Positions 61,855 through 64,000 of a DNA stretch of 64,000 nucleotides are shown piece by piece. Source of the DNA: Kitasatospora cheerisanensis KCTC 2395 (lineage in GTDB: Bacteria > Actinomycetota > Actinomycetes > Streptomycetales > Streptomycetaceae); assembly GCF_000696185.1 (NCBI RefSeq), contig NZ_KK853997.1, positions 4,354,910 through 4,418,909 of the forward strand, read 5' to 3'. Within the stretch, counting starts at the first letter, position 1; the number at the start of each line of letters is the position of its first letter. The notes beneath the pieces were generated by a model. The model saw only the letters and a program-made list of their open reading frames with translations, was not told the origin of the DNA and searched no databases. The translations under genes and the position numbers were made by a program.

Positions 61855-62167
61855 CCCCGGGCGCTACCCGCCCTGTCGCCGCCGCTGCTCCTGCCTGCCG
61901 TCCTGCTGCCGGCCGTCCTGCTGTCGACCGTTCTTCCGTCGGCCGCCGCACCACGCCGCACCACGGCCGCGCGGAAGCACACCCCCGGCGCACACCTGCC
62001 GGAATGCGCCGTACCGGGGGCTCGACTTCCGGAATCACACCGGAGCCTGACAGGATCGTCCCCGCCGGGTCATCACACCGAGTGTTGCACCAGGCACGCA
62101 AGGTGATGATCACACCGGAACGACCCGCAGGAACCGCCCACATCAGAACCCGAGGAAGCGGCCGACG
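61855..62167. other. Intergenic region with short C/T-rich repeats
   Basis: 313 bp between ndh and the phosphatase gene. Contains repeated gccgtcctgctg units near 61895-61925. No credible gene on either strand. Confidence 0.4.
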
Positions 62168-63420
62168 TTGAACCTCATGCGCTGGAGCGCCCGGCTCGCC
62201 GGAGCCCCCTGGCGGGCCACCGCCCCGCCACCGCGGACGAAACCGTCACCGTCCCCGGCCAGCGCGACCCCGCCACCACCGGCCCCGACCTCCGCGACCC
62301 CGAGCAGCTCTACGACCTCCGCGACGTCCTGCGCCGGCTGCCCGCCCCCGTCGCCCTCACCCACGGCCCCCAGCACCTGCTCGGCTACGCCAACCGCGCC
62401 TACCGCGACCTGTTCGGCGCCCGCACGCCCGGCCGCCCCGCCGCCGAGTCCCTCCCCGAGCTCAACGCCCTCGGCGTGCTCCCGCTGCTCGACCAGGTCC
62501 TGCGCAGCGGCCGCCCGCGAAGCGTCAAGTCCCGCTGCATCCTCGGCCTCGGCGGCAACCGCTACTACAACATCGCCTGCGTCCCGCTCGGCCCCGACGA
62601 CCGGACCACCCCCACCGGCGTCCTCGTCTTCGCCACCGAGGTCACCGACCAGGTCCAGGCCGCCGGCCGCCTCCGCGACGCCGAACGCCGCCAGCGCGAA
62701 GCCGCCGTCACCCTCCAGCACAGCCTCCTCCCGCAGAAACTCGAACAGCCCGCCGACCTCCACGTCGCCGCCACCTACCAACCCGGCGGAGCCGACGCCG
62801 CCGTGGGCGGCGACTGGTACGACGTCATCGGCCTCGGCGGCGGACGCACCGCCCTCGTCATCGGCGACGTCATGGGCCGCGGCCTGCGCGCCGCCGCCGT
62901 CATGGGCCAGCTCCGCACCGCCGTCCGCGCCTACGCCCGCCTCGACCTCCCCCCGCACGAGGTGATGACCCTCCTCGACGGCCTCGCCATGGAGATCGAC
63001 GCCAACCAGATCGCCACCTGCACCTACGCCGTGTGGGACCCGGCCACCACCACCCTCGTCTACGCCTCCGCCGGCCACCTCCCCCTCCTGCTCCGCGCCC
63101 CCGACGGCACCGTCCTGCGCGGCGAGGAACAGAACGGCCCACCCCTCGGCACCGGCGGCGCCGGCCACCTCTCCCACACCCTCCGCCTGCTCCCCGGCAC
63201 CACCGGCGTCCTCTACACCGACGGCCTGGTCGAGCGCCGCGACCAGGACATCGACCAGGGCATCGACCACCTCGCCCACACTCTCACCGGCCCAGTCGCC
63301 ACCCCCGACATCGTCTGCTCCCGCCTCCTGCGCGCCCTCGGCGTCACCGCCGAGCACGACGACGACGTGGCCGTGCTGGTCTTCCAGGTGGCACTTGATC
63401 CCGAGCCCGTCCGTGTGTAG
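62168..63420 (+). CDS. PAS-SpoIIE (PP2C-type) serine phosphatase (one frameshift)
   Basis: About 417 aa. After a short basic start and a frame change near 62220 comes a PAS-like domain (LYDLRDVLRRLPAPVALTHG, HLLGYANRAYRDLFG), then a PP2C/SpoIIE domain with metal Asp residues in GGDWYDVI and IGDVMGRG and a late EHDDDVAVLV. Such enzymes control anti-anti-sigma partner switching. TTG 62168 follows GAGGAAG; ATG 62177 is an alternative. Confidence 0.85.
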
Positions 63421-63935
63421 AGTTCTTCGAGTTGCCTGACAGGGAGCACCGAGCACGCGTCTGCGTGGACGGTCCCGGGGCGGCCAATCCCTGAGAACCA
63501 AGTAGCTGATCCGTGACGGGTCGCGTCCTTTTCGCGTCTCCGTTCGTATTTGCTGTGCGCGTTTTCGGAGATTGCGGCGGATTCGCTTTTCGGAGCGGGG
63601 ATCGGCTAGAGTTTGAAACGTCGGACGGGCCGTCAGGTCGCAGAAGACAACAGCGAGTCGGATCGAAACTCCGGAAAACGGAGCGGAAAACATCTGATAA
63701 GCTGGGAACACGAAAAGAACGAAGCGCCCGGAGGGTTCGCAGGAATGCGGCTCGAAGGAAGCGTCCGTTCCTTGAGAACTCAACAGCGTGCCAAAAGTCA
63801 ACGCCAGATATGTTGACATCCCCGGCCGGTCTTGATGATCGGTTGGAGATTCCTTTATGAAGTAACACTAGCGAGGACGCAGTGCGCAGGACCGCCCTAT
63901 TCCGGTGGTTGCTGTGCCGCTCCCCGTGGAGACAT
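63421..63935 (+). promoter_or_regulatory. rrn promoter and leader region
   Basis: 515 bp upstream of 16S. It is markedly AT-richer than the window, with several promoter-like elements: TAGAGT (63607-63612), TAAGCT (63698-63703) and TTGACA near 63814. The segment ccttgagaactcaacagcgt near 63771 resembles the conserved antitermination/processing leader of actinobacterial rrn operons. Confidence 0.75.
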
Positions 63936-64000
63936 TCACGGAGAGTTTGATCCTGGCTCAGGACGAACGCTGGCGGCGTGCTTAACACATGCAAGTCGAA
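63936..64000 (+). rRNA. 16S ribosomal RNA, 5' end (partial)
   Basis: Begins tcacggagagtttgatcctg and continues ggctcaggacgaacgctggc and gtgcttaacacatgcaagtc, the universal 16S 5' end in the streptomycete form. It runs off the window. Confidence 0.98.

Noticed and set aside
1..64000. CRISPR arrays, prophage or integrated plasmid
   Set aside because: No regular repeat-spacer array, integrase, phage structural or conjugation genes were seen; the only mobile trace is the MITE-like element.

Overview
The window is very GC-rich and densely packed, with GTG/TTG starts, overlapping gene pairs, a conservon, DasR-type chitinase operators, an initiator tRNA and an rrn leader. This is the signature of a streptomycete (Streptomyces or Kitasatospora); the species cannot be fixed from the sequence alone.

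Region 1 (1-17.1 kb) is most of a biosynthetic gene cluster whose left end lies outside the window. An SbnA/SbnB pair makes L-2,3-diaminopropionate. An ACP, ketoreductase, FabZ-type dehydratase and a single-chain ketosynthase/chain-length-factor fusion form a reducing type II PKS/FAS-like system expected to build a polyene or fatty-acyl chain. A phosphopantetheinyl transferase, a stand-alone condensation-like enzyme, a large GNAT-fusion protein, a GcvT-fold protein and a DHA2-type exporter complete the set. Two regulators (a TrmB/LuxR-type protein and a SARP with an NB-ARC domain) and a small exported peptide with an exact 90-bp tandem repeat flank it. The likely product is an acylated diaminopropionate, but I do not recognise the cluster.

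Region 2 (17-30 kb) is carbohydrate and envelope related: a ROK regulator, a GH18 chitinase with tandem DasR-like operators, an APH-fold kinase, an ECF sigma/LCP pair, two acyltransferase or lipid-binding-fold genes, a MITE-like hairpin element, a beta-phosphoglucomutase/GH65 phosphorylase pair, a sedolisin protease and a deletion scar joining the 3' ends of two formerly divergent genes.

Region 3 (30-45 kb) holds an XRE-cupin regulator with a small membrane protein, pyruvate oxidase, a complete conservon (cvnA-B-C-D plus two P450s, one lacking the K-helix ExxR), small secreted peptides, a TetR/hydrolase pair with a perfect operator, and an M23 peptidase behind a c-di-AMP (ydaO) riboswitch.

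Region 4 (45-64 kb) holds a MerR/MFS pair with a typical MerR promoter, an orphan leader-peptide attenuator beside tRNA-fMet, PrsW, TrmB, LhgO, a regulator, an orphan lasso-cyclase-like protein with degenerate ATP-site residues, Usp, FrnE, an ECF sigma factor fused to a zinc finger, membrane segment and carbohydrate-binding-like domain, NDH-2, a PP2C phosphatase, and finally an rrn promoter region and the first bases of 16S rRNA.

Caveat: at least a dozen otherwise well-conserved genes are broken by apparent single-base losses, usually in short G/C runs. In every case the gene length is short of a multiple of three by exactly the number of inferred losses. I treat these as probable assembly errors, give whole-gene coordinates and flag each one.
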